Source of the DNA: Tissierellia bacterium
Lineage (GTDB): Bacteria; Bacillota; Clostridia; Tissierellales; Peptoniphilaceae
NCBI GenBank assembly: GCA_030537875.1
Contig: JAUNVC010000003.1
Coordinates: forward strand, 1 to 55,302
Reading direction: 5' to 3'
DNA: 55,302 nucleotides
A model generated the notes under the pieces. That model was not told the DNA's origin, did no database searches, and saw nothing but the letters and a program-made list of their open reading frames with translations. This document shows, one piece after another, positions 8,798 to 17,472 of this stretch. The position numbers and the translations under genes are program-made. Every line of letters starts with the position of its first letter. Position 1 is the stretch's first letter.

Positions 8798-9895
8798 TTA
8801 TTCTCCTTTTAAAATCTTTGTGATACGCTGAGCAGCGTATCCATCCCCATAGGGATTGACTGCTTTGGTCATGGATTGATAGAGAGGTCCATGATCCAAT
8901 AGTTCTTCTAAATTCTTTCGAATGGTGTCGTAGTCCGTGCCAACCAATTTACAAGTGCCGGCTCGAATTCCTTCCGGTCGCTCCGTTTCTTTTCGAATGA
9001 CCAAAACCGGTTTTCCAAAGCCGGGTGCTTCTTCCTGTAAACCTCCCGAATCGGTCACCACACATTCCACTCTCTGCAAGAGGTGAACCATATCGTGATA
9101 GCAAAGCGGTTCCATGGTCCGTACATTGGTGTGATTGAAAACTTTCTTTGCTACATTCCGAACTCTTGGTGTTGGATGCATGGGGAAGATGACTTCCACA
9201 TCACGGTCTTTCACACTATCCAAAACGGCTCTAAAGATATCCTCCAAGTCTTCCTGATTTTCTCTTCGGTGTGCAGTGAGCAAGACTTTGGGTCTATCGC
9301 TCATATTTTGCAAATCTGGACTTTGAAAACGATATCCATCTCGTAGGGAAAGACGCAAGGCATCGATGACCGTATTTCCTGTGACGAATATCCTATCTTT
9401 ATTTATACCCTCTTTTAAGAGATTGTTGCGTGCTTCTTCTGTCGGTGCAAAGTGATAATCTGCAATGACTGAAACCATCTTTCTGTTTGCCTCTTCGGGA
9501 TAGGGACTCCAGAGATTTCCAGAACGAAGGCCTGCCTCAATATGTCCCACGGGGATTTTGTTATAAAATGCCCACAGAGCACCTGCAAAGACCGTGGTCG
9601 TATCTCCCTGGACCAGACAATAATCAAAGTGTTTGTTTTGAAATTCTTCCATGGTATCTAGGGCTTCCAAGGAACGACAGGTGATAGAACTTAAACTCTG
9701 TCCCTCTTGAAAGATATTTAAATTGGTGTGATTTTTTACATTGAGATCATCGACCATCATGGAAAGCAGCTCTTTATGTTGCCCGGTAAATACGACGGTC
9801 ACTTCAAAGTTTCCATCGGCACGGAGTGCTTCCATGACGGGAAAACATTTGATGACTTCAGGCCTTGTGCCGATGATCATAAGTACTTGTATCAA
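8798..9895 (-). CDS. wecB: UDP-N-acetylglucosamine 2-epimerase (non-hydrolysing)
   Basis: A 365-residue cytoplasmic enzyme that converts UDP-GlcNAc to UDP-ManNAc, used for teichoic-acid linkage units or other wall polymers. Seen: GTRPEVIK at 8-15, the family block HIEAGLRSGN followed by PYPEEANR (about 118-138), TAHRREN (about 208) and TDSGGLQEEAP (about 285). The length is usual. It overlaps tagO by the four bases ATGA, which indicates translational coupling. Together with tagO it would make the GlcNAc-ManNAc lipid linker. The B. subtilis name is mnaA. Confidence 0.95.
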   Translation of the reverse strand: MIQVLMIIGTRPEVIKCFPVMEALRADGNFEVTVVFTGQHKELLSMMVDDLNVKNHTNLNIFQEGQSLSSITCRSLEALDTMEEFQNKHFDYCLVQGDTTTVFAGALWAFYNKIPVGHIEAGLRSGNLWSPYPEEANRKMVSVIADYHFAPTEEARNNLLKEGINKDRIFVTGNTVIDALRLSLRDGYRFQSPDLQNMSDRPKVLLTAHRRENQEDLEDIFRAVLDSVKDRDVEVIFPMHPTPRVRNVAKKVFNHTNVRTMEPLCYHDMVHLLQRVECVVTDSGGLQEEAPGFGKPVLVIRKETERPEGIRAGTCKLVGTDYDTIRKNLEELLDHGPLYQSMTKAVNPYGDGYAAQRITKILKGE

Positions 9896-10932
9896 TGGAT
9901 TCCTCCTTGGTGTTTCGTGTCACTTTCTTTTCGGAAAAGCCCGAACAAAAAGCCCAGCATAAAAATAATAACAAAGGTCACTCCAGCAATGACCAGTGCA
10001 ATGGAGGGCTGAAGATGGGATAAAATGAGACCGAGAATAGAAAATAATATGCTCATGCCATACAGAATAAGAACCGTCTTTCGCACAGAAAATCCTCTAC
10101 TCACCAAACGATGATGTAAGTGTCCCTTATCCGCACTCATAATTCCCCGTTTGTTGACCGTTCTTCGCAAAATGGCAAAGATGGTGTCAACCAAGGGGAG
10201 TGCTAAGATAAAGAGGGGCAATAATAAACTCATGGTGGCCACACTTTTTAGTACACCGTCGATGGATATGAGGGCAAGCATATATCCCAAAAACAAGGCC
10301 CCCGTATCTCCCATGAAAATTTTGGCAGGATTGAAATTGTAGGGTAAAAAGCCCAAACAAGCTCCACCAAGGGCCAAACTCATGAGTGCCACCGCACCTC
10401 CCTCTTGCAGCGCAAAATAAAAGGTCAGAGCAGAGATGGCAGAAATTCCTGCACATAGTCCGTCCATTCCATCGACAAAATTGAGAGCATTGGAAATCCC
10501 AACGATCCACAGGATAGAAAGAATGGGTCCAAAAATTCCCAGATGAAACACTTGCCCCGGTACAAAGGGGTTGGAAAGAATTCCTATCTCAAACCCACCT
10601 ATGACAGCCACCAAGGCGGCTGCAATTTGTAGTAGGAGCTTTGTGCGGGGGCGGAGATTCCTTTTATCGTCCACAATACCTGTGATAACCATAATCCCCG
10701 AACCCACCAAGGCAAAAATGATCCTCGTATTGATCTTTAAAAAGAGGAGTACGGTGATAAGGAAGGCAAGAAAAATACTAACCCCTCCAACGGTCGCCAC
10801 AGGTTTTTCATGCATTCTTCGATTGTCTTTGGGAACATCCACAAGTCCCCAATGTCTCGACATATGAATGTTGAGTGGTGTGAGAATAAAGGCGGCAAGA
10901 AAAGCCACCAATAAAATATAAAAATTATTCAT
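9892..10932 (-). CDS. tagO: Undecaprenyl-phosphate N-acetylglucosaminyl-1-phosphate transferase (MraY/WecA family)
   Basis: A 346-residue polytopic membrane enzyme that moves GlcNAc-1-P from UDP-GlcNAc to undecaprenyl phosphate, the first step of teichoic acid or related polymer synthesis. About ten membrane helices are visible. The Mg2+/catalytic motifs are GIVDDKRNLRPRTKL (about 85-100), NALNFVDGMDGLCAG (about 149), FMGDTGALFLGY (about 210) and KGHLHHRLV (about 271). The last histidine motif is typical of WecA/TagO rather than MraY. Its ATG overlaps the upp stop codon (TAATG). The MraY role is unlikely because there is no mur context next to it. Confidence 0.93.
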   Translation of the reverse strand: MNNFYILLVAFLAAFILTPLNIHMSRHWGLVDVPKDNRRMHEKPVATVGGVSIFLAFLITVLLFLKINTRIIFALVGSGIMVITGIVDDKRNLRPRTKLLLQIAAALVAVIGGFEIGILSNPFVPGQVFHLGIFGPILSILWIVGISNALNFVDGMDGLCAGISAISALTFYFALQEGGAVALMSLALGGACLGFLPYNFNPAKIFMGDTGALFLGYMLALISIDGVLKSVATMSLLLPLFILALPLVDTIFAILRRTVNKRGIMSADKGHLHHRLVSRGFSVRKTVLILYGMSILFSILGLILSHLQPSIALVIAGVTFVIIFMLGFLFGLFRKESDTKHQGGIH

Positions 10933-11561
10933 TATTTCGTACCGAACAGTCGATCTCCTGCATCTCCCAATCCTGGTAAGATATATTTATGGTCATTCAA
11001 TCTCTCATCAATGCTTGCTACGTAAATATCCACATCGGGGTGAGCTTCTGTGAGGGCTTCAATTCCCTCTGGTGCGGCAATGATATTGACCACTTTAATG
11101 GAAGTCACTCCCATTTTTTTCAATTCACTGACCGAATCGATGGCGCTTCCACCGGTGGCCAACATGGGATCTAGTACGATAATCTGACGCGACTGAATGT
11201 CTTCTGGCATCTTACAATAATAACTCACTGGTTTAAAGGTGGCAGGATCTCGATATAAACCGATATGCCCCACCTTGGCCGCTGGAATAAGTGATAAAAA
11301 TCCATCCACCATTCCAAGACCGGCTCTTAAAATGGGAACCAACCCAACTTTTTTGCCCGAAATCATATGGACTTTTGCCGGACCCATGGGCGTAGTAATC
11401 TCCCTTTCTTCCAAGGGAAGATCTGACGTCACTTCATATCCCATAAGCATGGATATTTCTGTCACCAGTTCACGGAAATCCTTTGCTCCCGTTTGAATAT
11501 CTCTTAAAATAGCTAGCTTGTGCTGGATGAGTGGATGATTACATTCAATTACTTTTCCCAT
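10932..11561 (-). CDS. upp: Uracil phosphoribosyltransferase
   Basis: A 209-residue pyrimidine salvage enzyme that joins uracil and PRPP to give UMP. It has the start pattern [11 protein letters not shown], the flexible arginine loop, [13 protein letters not shown] (about 76-88), the PRPP-binding block [14 protein letters not shown] (about 131-144) and the uracil-binding C-terminus [17 protein letters not shown]. The length matches the family. It overlaps rpiB by 13 bases and sits in the cluster order Sua5-RpiB-Upp, which is widespread in Firmicutes. Confidence 0.97.
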   Translation of the reverse strand: MGKVIECNHPLIQHKLAILRDIQTGAKDFRELVTEISMLMGYEVTSDLPLEEREITTPMGPAKVHMISGKKVGLVPILRAGLGMVDGFLSLIPAAKVGHIGLYRDPATFKPVSYYCKMPEDIQSRQIIVLDPMLATGGSAIDSVSELKKMGVTSIKVVNIIAAPEGIEALTEAHPDVDIYVASIDERLNDHKYILPGLGDAGDRLFGTK

Positions 11562-12001
11562 GTGGTATCCTCCATTTTTTTTATTTTATCCAAACGCTTT
11601 TTGTGACGATCTCCTTGGAATTCGGCTTCCAAAAAGGTTCGTACGATGCTGAGCGCCAACTCTCTTCCCAAGGTTCTTCCCCCCAAGGCCAAACAGTTGG
11701 CATTATTGTGCTCCTTTGCCATTCGTGCAGAAAATTCTTCACTTACATTGGCACAATACACCCCAGGAATCTTGTTGGCAGCTATGGAGATTCCAATTCC
11801 TGTTCCACAAAAGAGAAGTCCGAGATCAATATCTTTGGCACGTAAGGCCAATCCAATTTTCTTGGCGTAATCGGGGTAGTCCACTCTTTCTCCTTCAAAG
11901 GAACCATAGTCAAAGCAACTATATCCTTCTTCCGCCAAAGCTTCCATCAGCTGTAACTTGAGATCAATTCCTCCATGATCGCTACCAAATCCAATTTTCA
12001 T
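11549..12001 (-). CDS. rpiB: Ribose 5-phosphate isomerase B
   Basis: A 150-residue enzyme interconverting ribose 5-phosphate and ribulose 5-phosphate in the pentose phosphate pathway. It starts with the phosphate-binding [10 protein letters not shown] motif (5-14) and has the catalytic cysteine in [16 protein letters not shown] (about 64-80). The GGRTLG motif of the family is near 107. ATG 12001 has a GAAGGA site. The end overlaps upp, and the beginning overlaps the Sua5 gene by 20 bases, so translation is probably coupled. Confidence 0.95.
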   Translation of the reverse strand: MKIGFGSDHGGIDLKLQLMEALAEEGYSCFDYGSFEGERVDYPDYAKKIGLALRAKDIDLGLLFCGTGIGISIAANKIPGVYCANVSEEFSARMAKEHNNANCLALGGRTLGRELALSIVRTFLEAEFQGDRHKKRLDKIKKMEDTTWEK

Positions 12002-13034
12002 CCCAATCCTCCTTCATCACTTGCCCACGGGCACTTTTTTTCATTCGCTCATAGAGCGCTTCTCCGATGCCACTTCGACTACAACTCTGGATGACAATGA
12101 GATCTCCTTCCTGTCGATCCATCTCTCGAAGTGCTTTAAAATAAGCTTCTGCTGCTACTTCCGGTTCTTCATAGGAAGATAGGTTTTTACGATAGAATGC
12201 TCCCTCCCATTGGTTTTCCGTCGTGGCCAAAAATAATATCCGAAGGGACTCTCTACCATGTTTTTTCAAGAATTGATCCGTATCTTCCGGAGCCATATCC
12301 ATGAGAACCGTGGGTTTTGATGCCATGTAGTGTCCATATTTCATGCCGGGACTTTGGGGCCTTTCCTCCGATGTCTTCGGATGATAGACATCGCATTTGC
12401 CCACCAGTCTTGCAATATCTTCTGCCGTGTATTTCCCCGGGCGAAGAATTACCGGTGGATAGGAGGTACAAAGTAAAACCGTACTTTCAATTCCCACCTT
12501 GGTCTGTCCACCATCTACAATGGCAAGTTCTCCAATGCCATGCTCTGCTTCCATATACTGGGCATCCTGCAAGGCATCCTCAAAGGATGTGGGTGAAGGT
12601 CGGCCAGACACATTGGCAGATGGTGCTGCTACCACTCCTCCTCCATGGGAAATAATCTTTCGTGCAACTCCATTCTTTGGCATTCGAATGGCGACGGTGG
12701 ACAATCCAGCTCGCACCACCTCGGGAACCTTGTCGCTACTCTTCACTACAATGGAGAGGGGTCCTGGCCAAAAATGATCCGTCAAAAGATCCACATAGGG
12801 TGGAATCTCTTCCCCAAGCTCTCTTAAAGCATCTTTTTCTGCAATATGAAGAATGAGAGGATTATCGGAAGGTCTTCCCTTGGCACGGAATATGCGGAGA
12901 ATGGAGTCGGCCCATAAACCATCGGCACCGATACCATAGACTGTTTCCGTTGGAAAAATGACGGGCACACCTTTTTTTATATAGTCTCCAGCCTCTTTTA
13001 GATGTTCCTCCTTGGTTGATAGTATGTGTATCAT
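11982..13034 (-). CDS. Threonylcarbamoyl-AMP synthase, Sua5 type with C-terminal domain
   Basis: A 350-residue enzyme that makes threonylcarbamoyl-AMP from threonine, bicarbonate and ATP for the t6A37 modification of ANN-decoding tRNAs. The YrdC domain covers about residues 5-195 (FPTETVYGIGADG, KGRPSDNPLILHI, ANVSGRPSPTS). A Sua5 C-terminal domain follows (about 230-345). The linker contains SPGMKYGHYMASKP, typical of the long form (YwlC) rather than short TsaC. The gene overlaps the upstream autolysin by ATGA, and the downstream rpiB by 20 bases. Confidence 0.95.
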   Translation of the reverse strand: MIHILSTKEEHLKEAGDYIKKGVPVIFPTETVYGIGADGLWADSILRIFRAKGRPSDNPLILHIAEKDALRELGEEIPPYVDLLTDHFWPGPLSIVVKSSDKVPEVVRAGLSTVAIRMPKNGVARKIISHGGGVVAAPSANVSGRPSPTSFEDALQDAQYMEAEHGIGELAIVDGGQTKVGIESTVLLCTSYPPVILRPGKYTAEDIARLVGKCDVYHPKTSEERPQSPGMKYGHYMASKPTVLMDMAPEDTDQFLKKHGRESLRILFLATTENQWEGAFYRKNLSSYEEPEVAAEAYFKALREMDRQEGDLIVIQSCSRSGIGEALYERMKKSARGQVMKEDWDENWIW

Positions 13035-15067
13035 TGAAAATCCACTGCATCCAATTCTCTTAATTGATATTTTTCGATAATATCAATGAGCTTTCCTGGA
13101 TAGGCCGAATCGGTGGCATAGCCAGCTCTACGTATGGCCCATGCTCCACGGTAGGGATCAAACATCACATCTCTAAAAATCCCGTATCTCTCCTTGGTTA
13201 AAAGCAGAGCCTTGTGATCATCCCAACTTTCCTGCAGGGTATTATATGCTCGGAAAGCGTCGTCGATCCGATAGCGAACCCCATTGTATTCTTCCCAGGT
13301 GTTGGAAATGACCGATCCATTGGATGCTTTTCCCTTGATTCCAAAGAGGTTCTTACTTGCCTTTCCACTATATTTATCCACGGGGACATATTGACCCCAT
13401 CCTGTTTCCAAAATGGCCTGTGCCATTTGAATGCTGGCCGCCATACTTGTTTTTTGTTGTGCAGCCAACGCCAGGGGAGAAAAACTCTCCAAAAATTTAT
13501 CTTTTTCCACCACGGGACGAGACTTATAAATCTTCCCCGTATGAATACGAATGGCAATTTCTTCACTTCGAATGGGTCCTTCTGCCGTTTGTCCTTCCAC
13601 CACCATGGTATAGGAACCATCCATGCCGGGCTCGGGACGATACTTGGTCTTTCCACCTACAGACCCCACCACCCGAATGGTTTTGGGCCCTTTCAAGACA
13701 TATTCAAGAGAAGTCAAAGCCACATTGCTGTCGTAATACAGTTCCACTTCTTCGTTGATGACAGCCTTGGGTCCAATACCTTGAAGAAGCAGCCGTTTCC
13801 CACCCTGGATACGAACCGCCACCGCATCGGTGGTAAGTGTCTCTCCATTGGGAAGATCCACTTCCGCCCGAAGATTAAATTCTCCAGAAATATGGGCACC
13901 GGGATTGAATACATGGGCTCCGTAGGGTTTTTCTGCCAAGAGCAAATCCCCCAAAGGCCCCTGCAAATAGTATCGAGTGGAGGTCACATCAAAATTTCGA
14001 CTCACATTGATAGTCTTAGTACCGTTGATTACATCTCCCGGTTTCACTCCGATAAGGTGTAAACTCCGGGGTGTTGAAAGGAAAAATTGTATCGGTTCAC
14101 TGGTGTGCTCCTTTCCTTCCATGTCGGTGACTTTTAAAACAATGGAAAGACTCTTCTCTTCTCCACCATTTAATTGGAAGTTCCATGGACCATAGGGATC
14201 CCTTTTGTCAAAGGTTTGCGTTACATTTGTCATAAGATCGGTCACACTGTATGCAGCGGACTTGGCCACAAAATTCATTTGGGGTTGGAGCTCAACAGAC
14301 CCATGATATGTCTGACCTTGGACAATGCCTCCAAGGCTCACTCGAGGTTCAATCTCCGTTGACACTTTTCTTCCCCGTCCAGCCACAATGTTTCCATTGG
14401 CGTCATAGGATGCCACCAATAAGATGGAGAATTTTTTCAAATCCCATGGCACATAGGTGACCTCCATCCCTGGTTTTGAGTCGTTGACAAAACCTTTTTT
14501 CGTCAAGGAATCCAACACGAAAAGTTTCGTCGTTGCAATTCTGGGAGCCACATTGGCGCCGGCCGTCACACGAAACACCGTTTGATCTCGTAGTGTGGAA
14601 GCAAACCCTTCCACTTGATAGGAATCTACTTGGGATGGTTGCCCTTCCCCAATGGATACCGTATTGCTTCCTTCGTCATATCCTACGGCCAACCCAAAGG
14701 CTTCCGCAATGACACGGATGGGTACATAGGTCCTTCCATTGACGGCTTTTGCCGCCACATCGGACAGAAAGTAACTGCCGTCAGTAAGCTCCACAAGATG
14801 GGATCCAATGCGCAAAGTTACCTTTCCCGTCACATCTTCCACAATGACTTCTTGACTATGCTCCACATAGGATACACGTTTCCCCAGGGCTTCACTCACG
14901 AAGCGGACAGGAACCATGAGGCGATCTCTCTCAATGATCGTTTCACTTTTATCGGTGATATCTATGTTTTGTACAATAATATTTACTTTTCTCGCTTGGG
15001 TTTTCGTTGTGCATAGACAAAGTCCAAACAGCACAATCAATAGACACATTCTAAACTTTTTCATCAT
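13031..15067 (-). CDS. Secreted autolysin: stalk domain plus C-terminal glucosaminidase domain
   Basis: A 678-residue exported protein. Residues 1-25 form a signal peptide (cut near TKTQA). Residues about 27-145 are a copper amine oxidase N-terminal-type stalk domain with two similar halves (RDRLMVPVRFVSEALG and NGRTYVPIRVIAEAFG). Residues about 150-530 are beta-rich modules of unknown type. Residues about 540-675 match the FlgJ/LytD-type glucosaminidase domain: MAQAILETGWGQYVP with the catalytic Glu, NLFGIKGK and FRAYNTLQESWDDH. It probably cuts peptidoglycan glycan strands. It is the first gene of the Sua5-rpiB-upp operon and has its own promoter. Confidence 0.88.
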   Translation of the reverse strand: MMKKFRMCLLIVLFGLCLCTTKTQARKVNIIVQNIDITDKSETIIERDRLMVPVRFVSEALGKRVSYVEHSQEVIVEDVTGKVTLRIGSHLVELTDGSYFLSDVAAKAVNGRTYVPIRVIAEAFGLAVGYDEGSNTVSIGEGQPSQVDSYQVEGFASTLRDQTVFRVTAGANVAPRIATTKLFVLDSLTKKGFVNDSKPGMEVTYVPWDLKKFSILLVASYDANGNIVAGRGRKVSTEIEPRVSLGGIVQGQTYHGSVELQPQMNFVAKSAAYSVTDLMTNVTQTFDKRDPYGPWNFQLNGGEEKSLSIVLKVTDMEGKEHTSEPIQFFLSTPRSLHLIGVKPGDVINGTKTINVSRNFDVTSTRYYLQGPLGDLLLAEKPYGAHVFNPGAHISGEFNLRAEVDLPNGETLTTDAVAVRIQGGKRLLLQGIGPKAVINEEVELYYDSNVALTSLEYVLKGPKTIRVVGSVGGKTKYRPEPGMDGSYTMVVEGQTAEGPIRSEEIAIRIHTGKIYKSRPVVEKDKFLESFSPLALAAQQKTSMAASIQMAQAILETGWGQYVPVDKYSGKASKNLFGIKGKASNGSVISNTWEEYNGVRYRIDDAFRAYNTLQESWDDHKALLLTKERYGIFRDVMFDPYRGAWAIRRAGYATDSAYPGKLIDIIEKYQLRELDAVDFQ

Positions 15068-15103
15068 TTCACCTTTCCCTTTCTAGGGCTTTTTCTATCC
15101 TAT

Positions 15104-15132
15104 AGTATATACAAAAATCATTCATTTATCAA
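15104..15132 (-). promoter_or_regulatory. Promoter of the autolysin-sua5-rpiB-upp-tagO-wecB operon
   Basis: Minus-strand TTGATA (15132-15127) and TATACT (15109-15104) with a 17-base spacer, about 35 bases before the autolysin start. A GGGAAAGGTG ribosome site precedes ATGATG. Confidence 0.65.
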
Positions 15133-15158
15133 CCAAAGTCACAGTTTTGACATATATG

Positions 15159-15167
15159 TGTTATAAT
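15159..15167 (+). promoter_or_regulatory. Extended -10 promoter for the PAP2-like gene
   Basis: TGTTATAAT (15159-15167) is an extended -10 element about 20 bases before the ribosome site. A TTGACA lies at 15147-15152 but is only 9 bases away, too close for a normal -35 box, so the extended -10 reading is preferred. Confidence 0.4.
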
Positions 15168-15188
15168 GGGCATAGAAAAGGAGGTTCT

Positions 15189-15767
15189 ATGAAACATATT
15201 TTTTCAAAAATAATCCGAATACTCACCATTCCACCTCTCATGGCACTCTTGACCTTTTTGTCTCTCTATTTCCATGGGCGTGTGTTAATCAATGTTTCTG
15301 ATTTGCTTTTAGCAATCTTCACCATCACCGTTTTGCCAATTATGGGATATATCATTCAACCCTTCGTTGGTCATCATATCCACTACTTTAGTGGTCGAGA
15401 GGGTCAAAGGAAAATGGCCATGTTTTTCTGCGTTGCCGGATATGTCATTGGTATGATTGTGACCATATTCATCAACCCCAATCGGGAAATCCTCCTCATC
15501 TATCTAGGATATTTTATCTCCGGTATGACAATTCTAATCTGTAATTTATTGGGCTTCCGTTTGAGCGGTCACGCTGTCGGAGCCGCAGGTCCCGTTGCCA
15601 TTCTTCTTACCTTCCACCTCACCGAATGGATCATCGGCCTTGTGCTCATTTTCTTCGTCATGGTCGCCAGCCTTAAGATGAAACGCCACAAAACCAGTGA
15701 GCTTGTCGCCGGCATCTTGCTCCCCTTCATTTTATTACCGATTCTTCAAAAACTACTCGGTGTATAG
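15189..15767 (+). CDS. Integral membrane protein, possibly a degenerate PAP2-like phosphatase
   Basis: A 192-residue protein with about six membrane helices. I chose ATG 15189 because AAAGGAGG precedes it; an upstream start at 15147 would add 14 residues without a site. In the second half FRLSGHAVGAAGP (about 133-145) resembles the PSGH motif of PAP2 phosphatases, and the basic stretch KMKRHKTSELVAG (about 168-180) resembles the R-x5-H motif with a fused third motif. The classical KxxxxxxRP motif is not obvious, so activity is doubtful. It lies 50 bases before xpt on the same strand, probably co-transcribed. Family call is an inference. Confidence 0.6.
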   Translation: MKHIFSKIIRILTIPPLMALLTFLSLYFHGRVLINVSDLLLAIFTITVLPIMGYIIQPFVGHHIHYFSGREGQRKMAMFFCVAGYVIGMIVTIFINPNREILLIYLGYFISGMTILICNLLGFRLSGHAVGAAGPVAILLTFHLTEWIIGLVLIFFVMVASLKMKRHKTSELVAGILLPFILLPILQKLLGV

Positions 15768-15817
15768 TTGCAATTTTTTTTAAAATAATGTATGATTTTA
15801 AAAATCGAGGTGTATCT

Positions 15818-16396
15818 ATGAAACTATTAAAAAAGAAAATTCGTGAAGAAGGAATTGTCGAACCTGGAGGAATCCTCCGTGTGGATCAATTTTTAAATCA
15901 TCGTCTAGATATTGAATTCATCAATGAAGTGGGCATTGCATTTAAGGATATTTTCCGGGACAGACCCGTTGATAAAATCTTAACCATTGAATCCTCGGGG
16001 ATTGCCATTGCCACCATTACAGCCCAATATCTTCATGTGCCCGTGGTTTTTGCGAAAAAAAATATTCATGTCAATCTCCCCAATGAGGTCTATATCGAAC
16101 AGGTAGAATCCTTTACCCAGAAAAAAAACAATCAACTCGTCGTGGCAAAAAAAATGCTATGCCATGGAGAAAACATTCTCATTTTGGATGATTTTCTAGC
16201 CAAAGGCAATGCCCTGCAAGCCCTTCTCAATATGGTTCAAAAAGCAGGTGCCAACGTAACGGGCATAGGAATCGTCATCGAAAAAGCCTTCCAAGGCGGA
16301 GGAGATAGAATTCGTGATTTGGGATATGATTTGGTGAGCCTTGCTACCATCACGGCGATGGATGATCAAAGCGTCACCTTCTCCGATGAAGATTAA
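15818..16396 (+). CDS. xpt: Xanthine phosphoribosyltransferase
   Basis: A 192-residue purine salvage enzyme converting xanthine and PRPP to XMP. Start MKLLKKKIREEGIV is like B. subtilis Xpt, so I chose ATG 15818 (GAGGTG upstream) over the in-frame ATG at 15788. Motifs: KILTIESSGIAIA (about 50), the PRPP loop ILILDDFLAKGNALQAL (about 125-141) and GIGIVIEKAFQGG (about 155). There is no guanine riboswitch in the short gap upstream, unlike in Bacillus. A bidirectional terminator follows. Confidence 0.95.
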   Translation: MKLLKKKIREEGIVEPGGILRVDQFLNHRLDIEFINEVGIAFKDIFRDRPVDKILTIESSGIAIATITAQYLHVPVVFAKKNIHVNLPNEVYIEQVESFTQKKNNQLVVAKKMLCHGENILILDDFLAKGNALQALLNMVQKAGANVTGIGIVIEKAFQGGGDRIRDLGYDLVSLATITAMDDQSVTFSDED

Positions 16397-16404
16397 ATAA
16401 GATT

Positions 16405-16438
16405 CAAAAAAGCTCTCATTTGAGAGCTTCTTTTTTTA
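16405..16438. terminator. Bidirectional terminator between xpt and mbl
   Basis: AAGCTCTC-ATTT-GAGAGCTT stem (16410-16429) with an A run on the left and a T run on the right; it serves both convergent genes. Confidence 0.88.
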
Positions 16439-17470
16439 TCGTTTAAATCGACCGGTTTGATTGTTTTGCGCATTGCTCTTTTCGAGAATTTCCATCCAGT
16501 CCAGAGATTTTCCTGTACCAACTGCCACACATTCTATGGGATTTTCTGCAACACGAACTTGGATTCCAGTCCGTTCGGCAATGATTTCTGGCAATCCTCT
16601 TAATAGAGCTCCTCCTCCCGTCATGATAATTCCTTGATTGGAAATATCGGCGGCAAGTTCTGGTGGAGTTCTCTCCAAGGTATAATGGACGGCTTCAAGG
16701 ATGGCTGCGACCGGTTCTTTTAGCGCCTCCAACATATCGTTGGAACTAATTACCACATTCATGGGAAGACCGCTGACCAAGTTTCTACCTTTAATCTCGA
16801 GGAATTCTTCCTCTTCCAAGGGATAGGCACAACCAATGGTTGCTTTGAGTTTTTCTGCCGTTCTCTCTCCGATCATCATATCATGTTTTTTACGGACAAA
16901 TTTGGTGATGGCGGCGTCACAATTATCTCCCGCTACTTTGATGGAACGGCTGACGACAATTCCTCCCAGGGAAATGACGGCTACGTCGGTGGTTCCTCCA
17001 CCAATGTCCACCACCATGTTTCCTGTGGGCGCTGTGATATCCAGTCCTGCTCCGATGGCGGCAGCAATGGGTTCTTCTATGAGTAAAGTCTTCACCGCTC
17101 CAGCTTCGTTGGCAGCTTCAATGACGGCTCTTTTTTCCACTTCGGTACAACCAGAGGGCACACAAACCATGAGTCTGGGCTTTAAGAGCATTCTGCCCAA
17201 GGATTTTTCAATAAAATATTTTAACATTCTCTCCGTCACGTTATAGTCGGAGATAACCCCTTCCTTTAGGGGACGGATGGCAACAATATTGCCTGGGGTT
17301 CTACCGAGCATTTTTCTCGCTTCTTCTCCCACGGCAAGGAAACGGTTGGTGTACTGATCAATGGCCACCACCGATGGCTCTTGTAGTACGATCCCTTTTC
17401 CTTTGACATAGACCAGTACGGAGGCCGTACCAAGGTCAATTCCAACGTCATTTCTTAACATAAATCCCAT
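16436..17470 (-). CDS. mbl: MreB-family actin-like rod-shape protein (Mbl type)
   Basis: A 344-residue bacterial actin that organises side-wall synthesis beneath the membrane. Phosphate and adenine-binding motifs are visible: DVGIDLGTASVLVYVKGKG (9-27), MVVDIGGGTTDVAVISLGG (about 152-170) and GIIMTGGGALLRGLPE (about 285). The short N-terminus with MLRNDVGIDLG and the close linkage to murA fit Mbl, which is next to a murA copy in Bacillus, better than the mreBCD copy, since no mreC or mreD follows. The start lies 3 bases after the murA stop. Mbl versus MreB is an inference. Confidence 0.9.
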   Translation of the reverse strand: MGFMLRNDVGIDLGTASVLVYVKGKGIVLQEPSVVAIDQYTNRFLAVGEEARKMLGRTPGNIVAIRPLKEGVISDYNVTERMLKYFIEKSLGRMLLKPRLMVCVPSGCTEVEKRAVIEAANEAGAVKTLLIEEPIAAAIGAGLDITAPTGNMVVDIGGGTTDVAVISLGGIVVSRSIKVAGDNCDAAITKFVRKKHDMMIGERTAEKLKATIGCAYPLEEEEFLEIKGRNLVSGLPMNVVISSNDMLEALKEPVAAILEAVHYTLERTPPELAADISNQGIIMTGGGALLRGLPEIIAERTGIQVRVAENPIECVAVGTGKSLDWMEILEKSNAQNNQTGRFKR

Positions 17471-17472
17471 AA

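Noticed and set aside
10571..10867. Plus-strand ORF opposite tagO
   Set aside because: Antisense of membrane-helix codons, no start signal.
13214..14062. 282-residue plus-strand ORF
   Set aside because: Antisense shadow of the autolysin gene; no family pattern, no start signal.
15768..15817. Purine riboswitch before xpt
   Set aside because: Only about 50 bases are available and no P1-P2-P3 pattern is visible.
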